A stretch of DNA of 64,000 nt from Stenotrophomonas sp. 704A1 (GCF_030549525.1 NZ_CP130831.1:3125501-3189500); one strand, 5' to 3'; positions 36,808 through 45,162 are shown, counted from the first letter of the stretch. The notes: generated from the sequence alone by a model not told the origin. A program made the numbers and translations.

Positions 36808-36824
36808 CTATCGGACTTATCCGA
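36808..36824. promoter_or_regulatory. Shared dyad motif, copy 2
   Basis: CTATCGGACTTATCCGA, 88 bp before the paralog start. It differs from copy 1 at four positions, all transitions, so the symmetric core TCRGAY-TTA-TCYGA is kept. Confidence 0.5.
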
Positions 36825-36957
36825 AAAGTGCCTGCCAGAGGGTGGGAAAGGCGGCAGCCGTCACATCGCTGACGGCATTTAGCGAATTAATTCCGTGACC
36901 CTTGTCACGAACTTAACGGAGCTTCACACTACTGTCACCAACAGGGGCCCCTTCCAC

Positions 36958-37062
36958 ATGCGCACCTCCCTTCCACTGCAGCGCTCGACGCTGCTGAAGT
37001 TCTATTTTGCTGCCAGCTACGTTGTCCTGATCGAGGAACTGGTCCGCGCCACGCTAAGCTGA
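36958..37062 (+). CDS. Possible 34-residue protein
   Basis: A short frame encodes MRTSLPLQRSTLLKFYFAAS and continues with a hydrophobic/acidic stretch ending ELVRATLS. A purine-rich AGGGG lies about 10 nt before the ATG. It sits alone before the small lipoprotein gene, downstream of a GTGAC-CCTT-GTCAC dyad (36895-36908). Weak evidence; it could be chance. Confidence 0.3.
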   Translation: MRTSLPLQRSTLLKFYFAASYVVLIEELVRATLS

Positions 37063-37135
37063 AGACTCCGTCCGCCGGTGCGCTTCGCCAGTGCGGGCAT
37101 CCCGCATGTGGCCGATCCAGGCCTGGAGGCATCCC

Positions 37136-37408
37136 ATGAGAATCGTGTTGCTGAGCGCGCTGCTGGCGCTCACCGCCTGCGCCAGCCCGGACAGGGCGCC
37201 CGACGCGCCGGTCGCCACCGATCCGGCACCGCCGGTAGGTGGCGACCGCGACGCCCATGGATGCATCGGGTCAGCCGGTTACCAGTGGTGCGCGCGCAGC
37301 CAACGCTGCGAGCGCCCCTGGGAACTGGCACAGGCGCAGGGACTGGCCAACACGGCCGAGGCCATCGACAGCTACTGCGCGGCACCGGCGTCGCCCGCGC
37401 GCCGGTAG
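37136..37408 (+). CDS. Small Cys-containing lipoprotein
   Basis: 90 residues. Signal and lipobox LTAC (about residue 15), then a Pro/Ala/Asp-rich spacer and a compact domain GCIGSAGYQWCARSQRCERPWELA with four Cys. The pattern C..SAGY.WC....C.RPWE recurs in small envelope proteins of unknown function. GGAGG lies 5 nt before ATG 37136. The DUF1653 gene follows after 12 bp, probably in one operon. Confidence 0.7.
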   Translation: MRIVLLSALLALTACASPDRAPDAPVATDPAPPVGGDRDAHGCIGSAGYQWCARSQRCERPWELAQAQGLANTAEAIDSYCAAPASPARR

Positions 37409-37420
37409 GAGACACGCCGC

Positions 37421-37654
37421 ATGACCGACCTGCCGCCGCTCCCCACGCTGGCACCGGGACGTTACCGCCACTTCAAGGGTGGCGAGTACGACGTGATCGG
37501 GATCGTCCGCAGCAGTGAAACGCTGGAACCGCTGGTGCTTTACCGCGCGCTGTATGGTGCCGGTGGCCTGTGGGTGCGGCCCTTCGCGATGTTCGTCGAG
37601 CAGGTCGCCGGCGACAGCGGCACGCAACCGCGCTTCGCCCGCATCGGCGACTGA
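37421..37654 (+). CDS. DUF1653 domain protein
   Basis: 77 residues, nearly all DUF1653: GRYRHFKGGEYDVIGIVRSSETLEPLVLYRALYG and LWVRPFAMFVEQV. A small single-domain family often encoded near metabolic genes; function unknown. AGGAG precedes ATG 37421. The transporter-like gene starts 71 bp downstream. Confidence 0.88.
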   Translation: MTDLPPLPTLAPGRYRHFKGGEYDVIGIVRSSETLEPLVLYRALYGAGGLWVRPFAMFVEQVAGDSGTQPRFARIGD

Positions 37655-37724
37655 CCGGCACTTCTCACGCCGTGCGCACGGCGCCACGCGGCATGCTGCG
37701 CTACGCCCGCAGCACGGATCCCGC

Positions 37725-38492
37725 ATGCGCCACGCCCTGCCGATTGCTCTGCCGCTCGCCCTCCTGCTGGCCAGTCCGCCGGCGCTGGCCGACGAGGTTC
37801 CCGGCTTCGACCGCCCCGGTATCGGCTTCGGCACCGACAGCGTGCCGCGCGGCGCCCTTGCCGTGGAGATCGGCCTGCCCGGTTTCCAGCGCGAGCGCGA
37901 CCGCGACGGGCAACGCAGCACGACACTGTCCAGCGATCTGCTGCTGCGCACCGGTCTGGCGCCCGGGCTGGAACTGCAGCTGTCCTCGACACCGTGGCTG
38001 CGGCAGCGGCAACGTGGCCCCGATCAGCCGCGCACGCGGCAGCGCGGTGCCGGCGACAGCGTGGTCGGGCTGAAGTGGGCCGGCCCCGGCAGCACCGATC
38101 GCACCGCCTGGGCCCTGCTGGCCAGTGGCGTTGTCGCGCGCGGCGATGCGGCCTTCAGCGATGGCCGCCAGTACGCCCTCGCCGCCAGTGTCGAGCACAG
38201 CATCACCGACCGCTGGAGCGGCGCACTGTATGCCAGCCACCAGCGCGGCGACGGCCAGCGCAGCACCACCTGGTCCCCCAGCGTGGCGCTGGCGGCGAGT
38301 GACCGCATCGGCCTCTACCTGGAAGCCGGCTTCACCCGCGCCCGTCACCAACCGGACCTGTCCGTTGCCGGCGCCGGGCTGACCTGGATGCTGCGGCCGA
38401 ACGTACAACTGGATGCCTCCTTCGATGTCGGCCTGGATCGCGACAGCCCCGACCTGCAGCTGGCAACCGGCATCGCGTTCTACCTGGACTGA
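37725..38492 (+). CDS. Outer-membrane transporter-like protein (MetA-pathway-of-phenol-degradation family)
   Basis: 255 residues. Signal peptide about 1-23 (ends ALADE). The rest alternates short amphipathic strands, as in an outer-membrane barrel (STTLSSDLLLRTGLAPGLELQLSS, QYALAASVEHSITDRWSGALYAS), and ends with Tyr-Leu-Asp. Matches the Phenol_MetA_deg-type family, which despite its name is widespread and uncharacterised. Start ATG 37725 was chosen from the signal peptide. The TetR gene follows. Confidence 0.75.
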   Translation: MRHALPIALPLALLLASPPALADEVPGFDRPGIGFGTDSVPRGALAVEIGLPGFQRERDRDGQRSTTLSSDLLLRTGLAPGLELQLSSTPWLRQRQRGPDQPRTRQRGAGDSVVGLKWAGPGSTDRTAWALLASGVVARGDAAFSDGRQYALAASVEHSITDRWSGALYASHQRGDGQRSTTWSPSVALAASDRIGLYLEAGFTRARHQPDLSVAGAGLTWMLRPNVQLDASFDVGLDRDSPDLQLATGIAFYLD

Positions 38493-38541
38493 CAGGCGGC
38501 GGCACGCGCTACACTCGTACCGCCCAGTCGGTTTCATTCCC

Positions 38542-39114
38542 ATGCCGGACTCTCCCCCCCGCTCCCGCCGCAAGGCACCGGACAACGTGCGCCAGGCGCT
38601 GCTGCTGGCCACCGCGCGCACCATCGGCCAGAACGGACTGGCGGCACTGACCGTGCAGGATGTGGCGCGCGCGGCCGGGGTCAGCAAAGGCGCGCTGTTC
38701 CATCACTTCAGCAGCAAGCAGGCGCTGATCGAGGCGACGCTGGCCTCGCTGGTGGCCGAATTCGAAGGCAGGATCCGCCAGGTGCTGCAACACGCACCCG
38801 CCGGTCCGGGCCGCTTCAGCCGCGCCTATGTGCAGGTCAGCTTCGAGCACCTGCTGCAGCAGGAAACCGTGAATGACATCGGGCTGACCATGGGCAACCT
38901 GCTGGAGCCGGCGCTGCTGTCCTGCTGGCGGGCGTGGATGCGGCAGATGCTGCTGGAGTTCCCCGATGAAGCACGCGACCCGCGCCTGCATGCGGCGCGC
39001 TGCGTTGCCGACGGCTACTGGGCGACCGCCTACGGCCGGCCGCTGGATGAGGACGAACGCATCAATGCGCGGGCCATGGCGCATGAGGCACTGAAACTGT
39101 GCGAACTGGAATGA
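38542..39114 (+). CDS. TetR/AcrR family regulator of the adjacent efflux gene
   Basis: 190 residues. N-terminal HTH: LTVQDVARAAGVSKGALFHHFSSKQALIEA (about 35-64), typical TetR. The C-terminal ligand-binding half is helical. The SMR efflux gene starts 13 bp downstream on the same strand, so it most likely regulates that pump and itself. An ACCG-N6-CGGT dyad just upstream of the start (about 38519-38532) is a possible operator. Confidence 0.9.
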   Translation: MPDSPPRSRRKAPDNVRQALLLATARTIGQNGLAALTVQDVARAAGVSKGALFHHFSSKQALIEATLASLVAEFEGRIRQVLQHAPAGPGRFSRAYVQVSFEHLLQQETVNDIGLTMGNLLEPALLSCWRAWMRQMLLEFPDEARDPRLHAARCVADGYWATAYGRPLDEDERINARAMAHEALKLCELE

Positions 39115-39127
39115 GCAGGGTGCTGCA

Positions 39128-39460
39128 ATGAATGCCTATGTCTACCTGGCCGGCGCGATCGTACTGGAAGTGATCGCCACGTCGCTGTTGAAGGCCTCCG
39201 ACGGCATGACGCGGCTGGCCCCCACGGTGGGCGCGCTGGTCGGCTACGGCGTGTGCTTCTACCTGCTGTCACTGACCATGAAGTCGATTCCCACCGGCAT
39301 CGCCTATGCGATCTGGTCCGGCGTGGGCATCGTGCTGATCTCGCTGATCGGCCTGCTGGTGTTCAAGCAGCGGCTGGATGCCCCGGCGCTGATCGGCATC
39401 GGCCTGATCTGCGCCGGGGTCCTGGTGATCAACCTGTTTTCCAACAGCAGCACGCATTGA
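39128..39460 (+). CDS. Small multidrug resistance (SMR) efflux protein
   Basis: 110 residues, four membrane helices. The essential Glu is E14 in IVLEVIATSLLKAS. WSGVGIVLISLIG and RLDAPALIGIGLICAGVLVINLFS match EmrE/QacE-type pumps rather than the SugE branch. It exports cationic compounds in exchange for protons. Operon with the TetR gene. Confidence 0.93.
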   Translation: MNAYVYLAGAIVLEVIATSLLKASDGMTRLAPTVGALVGYGVCFYLLSLTMKSIPTGIAYAIWSGVGIVLISLIGLLVFKQRLDAPALIGIGLICAGVLVINLFSNSSTH

Positions 39461-39497
39461 GCCTGGCGCTGCAGCGGCCAAGCAGCACCGGCAGCGC

Positions 39498-39671
39498 CTA
39501 GGCGACCTTCTTGGCCACCGTCATGCCCAGCACGAACAACACCACGGCAATGATGATGCCGGCCCAGAACAGGAATTTGGCGATGCCCACTGCAGCGCCG
39601 GCGATGCCACCGAAGCCCAGCGCGCCGGCGATCAGGCCGATGATGGCGAAAATGATGGCCCACTTGATCAT
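39498..39671 (-). CDS. DUF1328 small membrane protein
   Basis: 57 residues: [20 protein letters not shown] then a Gly/Ala segment, a second membrane helix and a basic AKKVA end. This is the YtjA/DUF1328 family, two membrane spans, often induced under stress. Start ATG 39671 with GGAAAGG about 6 nt upstream. Confidence 0.9.
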   Translation of the reverse strand: MIKWAIIFAIIGLIAGALGFGGIAGAAVGIAKFLFWAGIIIAVVLFVLGMTVAKKVA

Positions 39672-39776
39672 GTCGATCCTTTCCCCTGGCGGGAATGCAA
39701 ACGGTGTGATCAGGCTAGGCGGGCGGCGATCCCGCAGACGTGAACAGGCCGCAGGCGCGATGTGAAACCGCAGCGG

Positions 39777-40418
39777 TCAGCGCGGCCGGAAGCGCAGCAG
39801 CGCAACCGCGAAGGCCAGGAACACGCTGCCCACCAGGCGCTCGAACCAGCGCCGCGCGAAGGGCTGCGCCAGCCAGCGTCGCAGGCCATGGCCACCGGCG
39901 GCATACATCACGTACCAGAACAGTTCGCAGGCTGCGAACGTGGCCACCAGCACCGTGTACTGCAATGCCTGGCCGCGTGCCGGATCGACGAACTGCGGCA
40001 GGAACGCCGCAGCGAACAGCAGCAGCTTCGGATTGCTCAACCCGACTAGCAGGCCGCCCCGGAACACCGCGCCGGCTCCGTGCACCGCTGCCAGCGGCGC
40101 ATCGGACTCGGCCACGACCGGCGGTGCCGGTCGCAGGCTGTCACGCCACGCCTTGATGCCAAGCCAGGCCAGGTAGGCCACGCCCAGATAGCGCAGCACG
40201 TCGAACAACATCGGCGAGGAGCGCAGCACGGCGCTCAGGCCCGCCGCCGACGCGGCCAGCACCAGCAGCATCGCCAGCAGGCAACCGGCCATGGCCGGCA
40301 CGCTGCGGCGGAAGCCCAGCCCGACGCTGCGGCCCAGGATGTGCAGCATGTTCGGGCCCGGCGTGCCGCACAGCACGAAGACCGTCGCCAGGAACCACCA
40401 CCAGGTATGCAGGGCCAT
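39777..40418 (-). CDS. LysE family amino-acid exporter
   Basis: 213 residues, about six membrane segments. The N-terminal FVLCGTPGPNMLHILGRSVGLGFRRS is the RhtB/LysE signature (GPGPN-type). The middle has GGLLVGLSNPKLLLFAAAFLPQF, also conserved. Exports an amino acid or homoserine lactone; substrate unknown. ATG 40418 was chosen as the family start; the frame extends 20 codons upstream. Confidence 0.9.
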   Translation of the reverse strand: MALHTWWWFLATVFVLCGTPGPNMLHILGRSVGLGFRRSVPAMAGCLLAMLLVLAASAAGLSAVLRSSPMLFDVLRYLGVAYLAWLGIKAWRDSLRPAPPVVAESDAPLAAVHGAGAVFRGGLLVGLSNPKLLLFAAAFLPQFVDPARGQALQYTVLVATFAACELFWYVMYAAGGHGLRRWLAQPFARRWFERLVGSVFLAFAVALLRFRPR

Positions 40419-40591
40419 GCATGCGTCCGCCGGAAAACCGCTCAAGGATAGAGCGACGGCCGCTTTCCCGATACGCACAGAGTGCGCTCACAGCGATGGG
40501 TACAGCGCGCCCCGCTGCCCCGTGCGCTGCCTGGCACGCGCCTGCAGCCCGCGGCTGTGCTGCAATGGCACTCCCCGGCACGGAGAACCCC

Positions 40592-41284
40592 ATGAAGACG
40601 CTTGGCCTGATCGGTGGCATGAGTTGGGAGAGTTCGGCGCAGTACTACCGCCTGATCAACGAGCACGTGCGGACCCGGCTGGGCGGCGCACATTCGGCAC
40701 CGCTGCTGCTGTGGTCGCTGGATTTCGCCCGCATCAAGCAGTTGCAGCACGACGGCAACTGGGAGGCGTTGGCAACCGAGATGGTCGATGCCGCGCAGCG
40801 GCTGCAGGCCGGTGGCGCCGAGCTGCTGCTGATCTGCACCAACACCATGCACAAGCTGGTCGGCGCGATCGAAGCGGCCTGCCCGCTTCCGGTGCTGCAC
40901 ATCGCCGATCCCACCGCCACCGCGATCGTGCAGGCCGGCCTGCGCCGGGTCGGCCTGCTCGGCACGGCGTTCACCATGGAACAGGACTTCTACAAGGGCC
41001 GCCTGGCCGAGCGCTTCGGCCTGGACGTGCTGGTACCGGAGGCGGACGATCGCCACCTCGTGCACGCGATCATCTACCAGGAACTGATCGCCGGGGTGGT
41101 CAGCGAGCGCTCGCGGCAGGCCTATGTCGAGGTGATCGAGCGCCTGGTCGCGCGCGGCGCCGAGGCGATCATCCTGGGCTGCACCGAAATCATGCTGCTG
41201 GTGCGCCCTGAAGACAGCCCGGTGCCCCTGTTCGACACCACGGCGCTGCATGCGTGCGCGGCCGTGGAGGCCGCGCTGCAGTGA
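40592..41284 (+). CDS. Aspartate/glutamate racemase family protein
   Basis: 230 residues. MKTLGLIGGMSWESSAQYYR, ICTNTMHKL (first catalytic Cys in TNTMH) and ILGCTEI (second catalytic Cys) are the aspartate racemase signature. It interconverts L- and D-Asp or related acids by two-Cys chemistry. Start ATG 40592 with GGAGA about 7 nt upstream. Divergent from the LysE gene. Confidence 0.93.
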   Translation: MKTLGLIGGMSWESSAQYYRLINEHVRTRLGGAHSAPLLLWSLDFARIKQLQHDGNWEALATEMVDAAQRLQAGGAELLLICTNTMHKLVGAIEAACPLPVLHIADPTATAIVQAGLRRVGLLGTAFTMEQDFYKGRLAERFGLDVLVPEADDRHLVHAIIYQELIAGVVSERSRQAYVEVIERLVARGAEAIILGCTEIMLLVRPEDSPVPLFDTTALHACAAVEAALQ

Positions 41285-41289
41285 GGCGC

Positions 41290-41649
41290 TCAGCCCGGCT
41301 GGACGTCCAGCGCGGTGACCAGCCATTCCACCACCGCCGGTGAATCGCACAGGAAGAACATCGCGTCGCCGCTGCGGGCTTCGGTCAACATGCGGTAGAC
41401 GCTGATGGCCACCCCGGACTGGCTGGCGATGAAGACCTCGCCGCTGCGCGGTCCGTCGGCCTGCCGTGATATGCGCTGCAGCGCCTGGCGGGCGGCAACG
41501 GTGTCCTCCGGCTCGGCCTCGCGGCTCAATTCCGGGCCGCGCAGGCCCCACGCAACGAAAATGCGCTTGCCCTTGAACGTGGTGTCCAGGACCTGCACGC
41601 CAGCCGCACCTGCGCCGGCCGAACGATGAATGACGATACTGCTGATCAA
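41290..41649 (-). CDS. Hypothetical protein, 119 residues
   Basis: Soluble, no known family. It contains KGKRIFVAWGLRGPELSREA and GEVFIASQSGVAISVYRMLT. The start is uncertain: TTG 41649 has AGGGGG about 5 nt upstream; GTG 41694 and ATG 41682 are longer alternatives with weaker sites. Convergent with the racemase gene, 5 bp apart. Confidence 0.65.
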   Translation of the reverse strand: MISSIVIHRSAGAGAAGVQVLDTTFKGKRIFVAWGLRGPELSREAEPEDTVAARQALQRISRQADGPRSGEVFIASQSGVAISVYRMLTEARSGDAMFFLCDSPAVVEWLVTALDVQPG

Positions 41650-41924
41650 CGCAACCCCCTGTGGTCGTCGTGGTCCGCGCATCCGTTCGCGCACGCGTCA
41701 CAACAGCCACCGACCGTGCCGGAGGGCGCCGTCGGCGGGTGCTGGAACATGTGAAAAAATGTAAACCGATGCAATCGGAAGTGCCCGGAATGATACGGGA
41801 TGTAACCGGCTGCATGGGCCGGCGGACACTTCTAAATCCGCCCTGAGCCCGCGCGCGGCGCCCGCACCGCAGCGCGCGGCAGGTGCGCCATTCTTGCGCC
41901 CCGTCCCCCGCTTTCGAGGTTGCC

Positions 41925-42431
41925 ATGAACATCTGCCTGCTGCCGTTGGGCAGCCTGCCGCTCGCCCTGCTGCTGGCCGTCAGCGCCGTCCCGGCCCACG
42001 CCTACGACACCGACAGCGCCGCGCGCACCACCTGCGAATCGCATTTCAACAAGACCCAGCACTGCCCGTTCGAGGGCCGCGCGCGGCTGGTGCGGCAACT
42101 GTCGGTGACCCGATGCGTGGAAGATGACAACTGGGGACAGCGGCGCGGCATGCTGTGGGTGACCGATGGCTGCCGCGCCGAGTTCGTCGCCGACAGGCGC
42201 GGCCGCAGCCGCTGGCCCGGTCACCGCGGCGAGCGCAACGAGGGTGGCCAGCGACTGCTCTGTGAATCCTACGCACGGAAGGAAAAGCAGTGCCGCATCC
42301 GTGTCCGTGACGAAGTGCGCCTGGTCAGGCAGACATCGGTCACCGCCTGCATCGAGGACCGCAACTGGGGCTGGGACCGGCGTGGCGTGTGGGTCAGCGA
42401 CGGCTGTCGCGCGGAGTTCCGCGTCTACTGA
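41925..42431 (+). CDS. Second secreted DUF3011 protein
   Basis: 168 residues. Signal peptide about 1-26 (ends AHA), then two DUF3011 repeats: CESHFNKTQHCPFEGRARLV...WVTDGCRAEF and CESYARKEKQCRIRVRDEVR...WVSDGCRAEF. The same architecture as the 35833-36384 gene, with a shorter Arg-rich linker instead of the Gly-rich one. Start ATG 41925. A CCGAT-GCA-ATCGG dyad (about 41768-41780) is upstream. Confidence 0.88.
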   Translation: MNICLLPLGSLPLALLLAVSAVPAHAYDTDSAARTTCESHFNKTQHCPFEGRARLVRQLSVTRCVEDDNWGQRRGMLWVTDGCRAEFVADRRGRSRWPGHRGERNEGGQRLLCESYARKEKQCRIRVRDEVRLVRQTSVTACIEDRNWGWDRRGVWVSDGCRAEFRVY

Positions 42432-42543
42432 AGTCCCGGCCGTGCCGCCAGCGGTTAGCATGCCGATTTCCCGGCAGGAAGCACGGCATGGAACGCGCAT
42501 ATCGCGCAGCGCTGATCGCGTTGCTGCTGCAGTGGCGCACGCG

Positions 42544-42984
42544 ATGAGCGGGCAGGCGTGCCGCTGGCAGATACATGCAGCCTCGGGCAGTGACCTGCAG
42601 GCACTGGTCGCGCTGGACAGCATCGCCGCGACCGACCCACAGCGCGCCCGGCAGATTGCCGGGTGGCTGGCCGAGGGTGCGGAGTGGGTCGCCGAGCGCG
42701 ATGGCGAGCTGGCCGGTTACCTGGCCCTGCACGCGCAGTTCTTCGGCGAAGCCTTCATCGCGATGCTGATGGTGGCCGCGCCACGACGTGGCCACGGCGT
42801 GGGTACCGCACTGCTCGCGCACGCCGCCGCGTGCAGCGCCGGCGCCAAGCTGTTCACCTCATGCAACCACTCCAACGCCGCGATGCAGCGGTTGCTTGCA
42901 GCCACCGGCTTCCAGCAGTGCGGCATCGTGCATGGCCTGGATGAGGGGGACCCCGAGCTGATCTTCCGCTACAGCGGCGGTTGA
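42544..42984 (+). CDS. GNAT acetyltransferase
   Basis: 146 residues. The acetyl-CoA loop RRGHGVGTALLAHAA (about 87-101) is the GNAT Q/RxxGxG/A motif, preceded by AMLMVAAP (beta-4). The C-terminal NAAMQRLLAATGFQ is also GNAT-like. Substrate unknown. Start ATG 42544. The 3' end overlaps the convergent phosphatase gene by 16 bp. Confidence 0.85.
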   Translation: MSGQACRWQIHAASGSDLQALVALDSIAATDPQRARQIAGWLAEGAEWVAERDGELAGYLALHAQFFGEAFIAMLMVAAPRRGHGVGTALLAHAAACSAGAKLFTSCNHSNAAMQRLLAATGFQQCGIVHGLDEGDPELIFRYSGG

Positions 42985-43304
42985 GCCAGGCAGCGCGCCA
43001 CCCGCTCTTCGAGCAGCGCCATCAGCGCCGGCTCCATGCAGCGGTAGTCATCGGGAATATCCAGGCAGTGCAGTGGCGTGTGCTGCAGCAGCCGGCCGAA
43101 GGTCGCCTGCAGCCGTTGCCGGTGCTTGGCCTCCATCACCAGGATGACATCCGCCCAGCGGATATCCGCTGGGCGGATCGGCCTGCGTGCATGCGGGCTG
43201 GTGCCCGCCGAGCGTGCGCTGAAGCCTGGCCGCTGCCGCCACATGGCTTCGCCGGTGGGACTGCGCAGCTGGTTGCGGCTGCAGACGAACAACAGATTGA
43301 TCAT
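42969..43304 (-). CDS. Low molecular weight protein-tyrosine phosphatase-like protein
   Basis: 111 residues. P-loop CSRNQLRS (C-x5-R-S) at about 9-16, directly after the first strand NLLFV, and LDIPDDY with the likely general-acid Asp near the C-terminus. This is the shorter phosphatase branch found in proteobacteria. It overlaps the upstream small gene by ATGA, so the two are coupled. It dephosphorylates Tyr-phosphorylated or arsenate-like substrates (family knowledge); actual target unknown. Confidence 0.88.
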   Translation of the reverse strand: MINLLFVCSRNQLRSPTGEAMWRQRPGFSARSAGTSPHARRPIRPADIRWADVILVMEAKHRQRLQATFGRLLQHTPLHCLDIPDDYRCMEPALMALLEERVARCLAQPPL

Positions 43305-43501
43305 CCTTGATCCATCCAATGACGCGGGCTGACGACCGGATAGGTGAAACCCAGCTGGCGTGCCCGCAGCAGCTTGGCGCTGCGCAGATACATCAGCTTC
43401 CAGTTCTTTTCCGGCTTGCAGATCGGCCGCGGGGCCGTGTGGTCGCCGCCGTGCTGGCGGGCCTGCGTGCGCCTCCAGGCGCGGTTTCTGGACATTTCCA
43501 T
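43301..43501 (-). CDS. Small basic hypothetical protein coupled to the phosphatase
   Basis: 66 residues, very rich in Arg and Lys (MEMSRNRAWRRTQARQHGGD; CKPEKNWKLMYLRSAKLLRA). Soluble, no known family. The stop overlaps the phosphatase ATG by 4 bp. Start ATG 43501, or ATG 43495 two codons later. The basic character suggests nucleic acid or ribosome binding, unproven. Confidence 0.7.
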   Translation of the reverse strand: MEMSRNRAWRRTQARQHGGDHTAPRPICKPEKNWKLMYLRSAKLLRARQLGFTYPVVSPRHWMDQG

Positions 43502-43629
43502 GGGTATGTTCTCGTGAGTACCGGGTTCAGCAGCCGCGGTAGTACGAGTTGCGCGCAGGATACACGGTCGCAGCAGAAAAGCCCACGCTTCGCAGCCGGC
43601 CGGGCTGTCCGCCGGCCAGGCGGCTTCAC

Positions 43630-44112
43630 TCATCCGAAGCGGAACACCAGTTCCGCCTCGTCGTCCAATCGACGACCTGTCGCCGAAAACCCGAGCCGCT
43701 CGTAGAAAGGAAGCGCATTGCCGGCTTCCCGATCCATCGTTGTAAGCGATACCCCTTCCAATCCCACGAGTCTGGCGTAACCCAGGGCAAACCCGATCGC
43801 CTGAGCGCCAACGTTGGCGCCCCGCGAACCCTTGTCGACCATCACCCTCCACACGTACAGACAATTCTGCTGATAGTGCTCCTGGTCCTCGTCATCCTCA
43901 TCCACCAGGCGAGGATCGATGAAGGAGATGACTCCCACGGGTCGGCCTTCCCTGAAGATCCCGAACGTGAGGGATTCGGCAACGAATGCCGCCTGCGCCA
44001 GCCATTCCGGGTTCGAACAGATCAAGTGCTGCTCGGATTCACGGACCGCAAGTTCGGACAACTCATCGACGTTGCTCCGATTGAGTGGGATGAACTGCAC
44101 GGGTTGCTTCAT
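43630..44112 (-). CDS. GNAT acetyltransferase
   Basis: 160 residues. Strand and loop pattern VWRVMVDKGSRGANVGAQAIGFALGYARLVG (about 88-118) gives the acetyl-CoA site; FYERLGFSATGR follows, typical of GNAT ends. Substrate unknown. ATG 44112 overlaps the stop of a possible upstream small gene by 4 bp. Confidence 0.88.
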   Translation of the reverse strand: MKQPVQFIPLNRSNVDELSELAVRESEQHLICSNPEWLAQAAFVAESLTFGIFREGRPVGVISFIDPRLVDEDDEDQEHYQQNCLYVWRVMVDKGSRGANVGAQAIGFALGYARLVGLEGVSLTTMDREAGNALPFYERLGFSATGRRLDDEAELVFRFG

Positions 44113-44288
44113 GCCGTCTGTCTACGTTGCAAGGACTCGGCATCGATTTTATCCGCTTCCGACCATGCGCTCGTGCCGGGCGATTGGCGAACAGGGCGCC
44201 GCGCCAGGGGGTCCTGATGTCGGGCGGCCAGGCGGTGCATGTCGAAGCGGTGCCGCGCTTCGTCAACGATCCGATAGCGTGCGGCCAT
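44109..44288 (-). CDS. Possible small gene before the GNAT
   Basis: 59 residues beginning MAARYRIVDEARHRFDMHRL. Codon positions are GC-rich only in the first half. It ends with an ATGA overlap with the GNAT start, which is the main support. It may be a remnant. Confidence 0.3.
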   Translation of the reverse strand: MAARYRIVDEARHRFDMHRLAARHQDPLARRPVRQSPGTSAWSEADKIDAESLQRRQTA

Positions 44289-44332
44289 CCGGATTCCGCC
44301 GATGAACGGGGGGACGCCTGCTGACCACAACG

Positions 44333-44365
44333 AAAAAGGGCCTGCACCGCACGGTGCAAGCCCTT
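44333..44365 (-). terminator. Terminator of tRNA-Pro
   Basis: On the minus strand a hairpin (AAGGGC-TGCACC paired with GGTGCA-GCCCTT, one mismatch) with a GTGC loop is followed by TTTTTC. Confidence 0.8.
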
Positions 44366-44381
44366 GTTCTATCAACAGTTT

Positions 44382-44458
44382 TGGTCGGGACGGCCGGATT
44401 CGAACCGACGACCCTCTGCCCCCCAGGCAGATGCGCTACCAGGCTGCGCTACGCCCCG
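44382..44458 (-). tRNA. tRNA-Pro(GGG)
   Basis: 77 nt with encoded CCA. CGGGGCG pairs with CGTCCCG in the acceptor stem; the anticodon stem TCTGC/GCAGA encloses CTGGGGG, giving anticodon GGG. T-loop GTTCGAATC. It reads CCC and CCU. Downstream of the merR gene. Confidence 0.97.
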
Positions 44459-44498
44459 ACTGATGCTGCGATGTGCCCGCCAGTGCGGCGGGCCGTGA

Positions 44499-44528
44499 AG
44501 TATAGCGGATTACGATGGAAATGGGTCA
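44499..44528 (-). promoter_or_regulatory. Promoter candidate of tRNA-Pro
   Basis: TATACT -10 (44504-44499) and TGACCC -35 (44528-44523) with an 18-bp spacer. The -35 lies inside the end of the merR gene. Confidence 0.45.
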
Positions 44529-44882
44529 GCGGCGCAGCAACTGCAGCACTTCTTCCAGTTCCATCCGCACCTGCTTGATGATCTGGTTGCTCAGCGCCGA
44601 TTCCTCGCGCGCGTCGGGGCCATCCAGGCGCAGGCGCGCGCCACCGATGGTGTACCCCTGTTCGTACAGCAGGCTGCGGATCTGCCGCACCATCAGCACA
44701 TCGTGGCGCTGGTAGTAGCGACGGTTGCCACGGCGTTTGGCCGGCTCAAGGCTGGGGAATTCGGTTTCCCAGTAGCGCAGCACGTGCGGCTTGACGTCGC
44801 ACAGCTCGCTCACTTCACCAATGGTGAAGTAGCGCTTGGCCGGGATCGGCGGAAGTTCGCGGTTACTGCCCGGATCCAGCAT
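44526..44882 (-). CDS. MerR family regulator downstream of ihfA
   Basis: 118 residues. [43 protein letters not shown] (about 18-57) is the MerR recognition region; the rest is helical, with no metal-binding Cys cluster. It is the conserved MerR-like gene found after ihfA in gammaproteobacteria. ATG 44882 overlaps ihfA by 20 bp. Its ligand is unknown. Confidence 0.9.
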   Translation of the reverse strand: MLDPGSNRELPPIPAKRYFTIGEVSELCDVKPHVLRYWETEFPSLEPAKRRGNRRYYQRHDVLMVRQIRSLLYEQGYTIGGARLRLDGPDAREESALSNQIIKQVRMELEEVLQLLRR

Positions 44883-45162
44883 AAGCTTCCACCCTCTCCT
44901 TGAGCTTCTGGCCCGGACGGAAGGTGACCACCGTACGGGCGGAAATCGGAATTTCCTCGCCGGTCTTGGGGTTGCGACCCGGGCGCTGGTTCTTGCGCCG
45001 CAGGTCGAAATTGCCAAAGCCCGACAGCTTCACCTGACGTCCCTGTTCCAATGCTTCACGCAGCACATCGAAAAACGCGTCGACGAATTCCTTGGCTTCC
45101 CGCTTGTTCAGACCGACTTCGTCGAACAGCTTTTCCGCCATCTCCGCCTTGGTCAATGCCAT
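44863..45162 (-). CDS. ihfA: Integration host factor subunit alpha
   Basis: 99 residues. [39 protein letters not shown] and [20 protein letters not shown] are IHF-alpha marks, with the DNA-arm Pro in RNPKTG. It bends DNA with IhfB in recombination, replication and transcription. The order pheS-pheT-ihfA is as in E. coli. Start ATG 45162. Confidence 0.98.
   Translation of the reverse strand: MALTKAEMAEKLFDEVGLNKREAKEFVDAFFDVLREALEQGRQVKLSGFGNFDLRRKNQRPGRNPKTGEEIPISARTVVTFRPGQKLKERVEAYAGSGQ

Noticed and set aside
44109..44375. 88-residue minus-strand frame before the GNAT gene
   Set aside because: Its first part covers the tRNA-Pro terminator; only the shorter 44109-44288 version is kept, at low confidence.
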